A stretch of DNA of 64,000 bases, taken from the NCBI RefSeq assembly GCF_003628435.1, contig NZ_RBZN01000001.1:93912-157911 (forward strand), given 5' to 3'. Under the pieces are notes generated by a model. That model had not been told where the DNA came from and ran no database searches. It saw only the letters and a program-made list of their open reading frames with translations. Below, one piece after another: positions 63,169 through 64,000 of this stretch. The stretch comes from Ureibacillus endophyticus. GTDB taxonomy: Bacteria > Bacillota > Bacilli > Bacillales_A > Planococcaceae. Both the position numbers and the translations under genes were made by a program. The stretch's first letter is position 1; each line of letters opens with the position of its first letter.

Positions 63169-64000
63169 ATGTTAGCTACGTGGACCTGGGTGATTACGAT
63201 ACTACTAAGTCTTTTCTTTATTGGTATGTCTTTACGCTTCCGTAAAAAGTCGAGTGAAAGTTTTTTACAATTCGCTATAGCTGGTGGAACCTTACCATTT
63301 TTCTTAATTTTATTTACTGATATAGCAACAATTATGGGTGTTGGAAACTTTGTAGGACATTCTTCAAAGGGATTTGAAGTAGGTGTTGCGAATATCCCAT
63401 TTATTATTGGTGAGCAAGGATCAAAGATATTATTTGCTCTAATATTTGCAGGGTTTGCTGCACGTTTTACTTATAAAAGTATTGCAGAACTTTTAAATGA
63501 TCTCATACTACGGGATAAAGTCTCTCGTGCCATTGTGGGTATTTTGACTTCTGCCATTATGATTGCATGGATTGGTGGGCAAGCAAAGGGGATGGGTGCA
63601 TTATTTTCTGTATTTACTGGCGCGGACCCTCTTCCATTAATTTTCTTCTTTTCTGCTGTATTTATTATTTATACAACAGTTGGTGGTATGTTATCCGTTG
63701 TATGGACCGACTTCGTTCAAGGGGTATTACTATTAGGTCTTGCCGTATGGTTCTATATTAAGGTATTTGCAAAGGTCGATTTTAGCTACTCTAATCTTCA
63801 AACGATGTTAGCTGATGTAGGTGCTAGTCACTTAACGGAATTAAGTATTTCCGGTTGGGAAGTCTTAAATCTATTCATTACTGGGTGTTTTGGTATTTTA
63901 GCTGCTCAAGTATATTGGCAAAGAAGTTTTGCTGCAGTGAATCCAAAAGCAGCGAGTCGAGCAATGTTTTATAGTGGTATTGCTGCAATCATCTTTACTA
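63169..64000 (+). CDS. Sodium:solute symporter family protein (3' end beyond window)
   Basis: The frame is open from ATG 63169, after AAAAAGGGGG, to the window end (277 codons seen; the family is usually 450-500). At least seven hydrophobic segments. Typical SSS features are the first helix, the discontinuous second helix (FTDIATIMGVGNFVGHSSKGFEVG) and the IGGQAKGMGALF stretch. Substrate unknown; monocarboxylates, amino acids or pantothenate are transported by relatives. Confidence 0.85.
   Translation, partial: MLATWTWVITILLSLFFIGMSLRFRKKSSESFLQFAIAGGTLPFFLILFTDIATIMGVGNFVGHSSKGFEVGVANIPFIIGEQGSKILFALIFAGFAARFTYKSIAELLNDLILRDKVSRAIVGILTSAIMIAWIGGQAKGMGALFSVFTGADPLPLIFFFSAVFIIYTTVGGMLSVVWTDFVQGVLLLGLAVWFYIKVFAKVDFSYSNLQTMLADVGASHLTELSISGWEVLNLFITGCFGILAAQVYWQRSFAAVNPKAASRAMFYSGIAAIIFT

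Overview
The window is a low-GC chromosomal segment from an endospore-forming member of the Bacillales, most likely of the Lysinibacillus/Ureibacillus/Solibacillus (Planococcaceae) type. The evidence is Bacillus-like gene order (nrnA-dnaE-acc-pfkA-pyk, citZ-icd-mdh-phoPR-polA-mutM-coaE-gapB-nrdR-dnaB-dnaI-thrS, infC-rpmI-rplT-ysdA-ysdB-ysdC, nadBCA/nifS, rlmP-pheST), a spore protein gene (sspI), a YtvI-type protein, T-box leaders with strong Shine-Dalgarno sites, and AT-rich wobble positions. The genus is inferred; no rRNA or tRNA gene was seen. The window opens inside nrnA and closes inside a sodium:solute symporter gene.

Layout. 1-6.5 kb: nrnA end, dnaE, then a GntR/FadR-like regulator with accD-accA behind a promoter carrying a perfect palindromic operator. 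6.8-9.6 kb: glycolysis (pfkA, pyk). 9.7-15 kb: two membrane proteins and the TCA genes citZ, icd and mdh. 15-20 kb: a MaoC-like protein, phoPR, hflKC. 20-26.7 kb: polA, mutM, coaE, a block of 120-bp tandem repeats, gapB. 26.9-35 kb: nrdR, an unusually long dnaB, dnaI, T-box-controlled thrS, and the L20-leader infC-rpmI-rplT operon. 35-41 kb: ysdA, a small Cys/Arg repeat protein, ysdB, a dUTPase, ysdC, argF with a displaced second argF tail, a divergent carD/marR pair, sspI. 41-46 kb: NAD biosynthesis (nadB-nadC-nadA) divergent from nifS. 46-53 kb: rlmP, T-box pheST, a secreted S9 peptidase. 53-64 kb: an accessory region with a panE-like gene, a TetR regulator and a divergent carboxylase/CoA-transferase/thiolase operon, then an isochorismatase-like hydrolase and a symporter.

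Most promising observations. (1) The TetR-controlled operon at 55.6-62.3 kb combines a stand-alone HMGL/PYC-type carboxyltransferase, BCCP, biotin carboxylase, CoA-transferase, thioesterase and thiolase. I propose it carboxylates a methyl ketone to a 3-oxoacid, which is then CoA-activated and cleaved. (2) The replication-initiation protein DnaB is 927 residues long and carries five tandem copies of the DnaD-like domain, where B. subtilis DnaB has one. (3) A 13-codon argF tail that is synonymous with, but diverged from, the argF tail lies 130 bp downstream of argF, which looks like the scar of an allele replacement. (4) Two identical palindromes sit on both promoters of the carD/marR pair. (5) dnaI, infC and fxsA appear to use the non-standard starts ATA, ATT and CTG.
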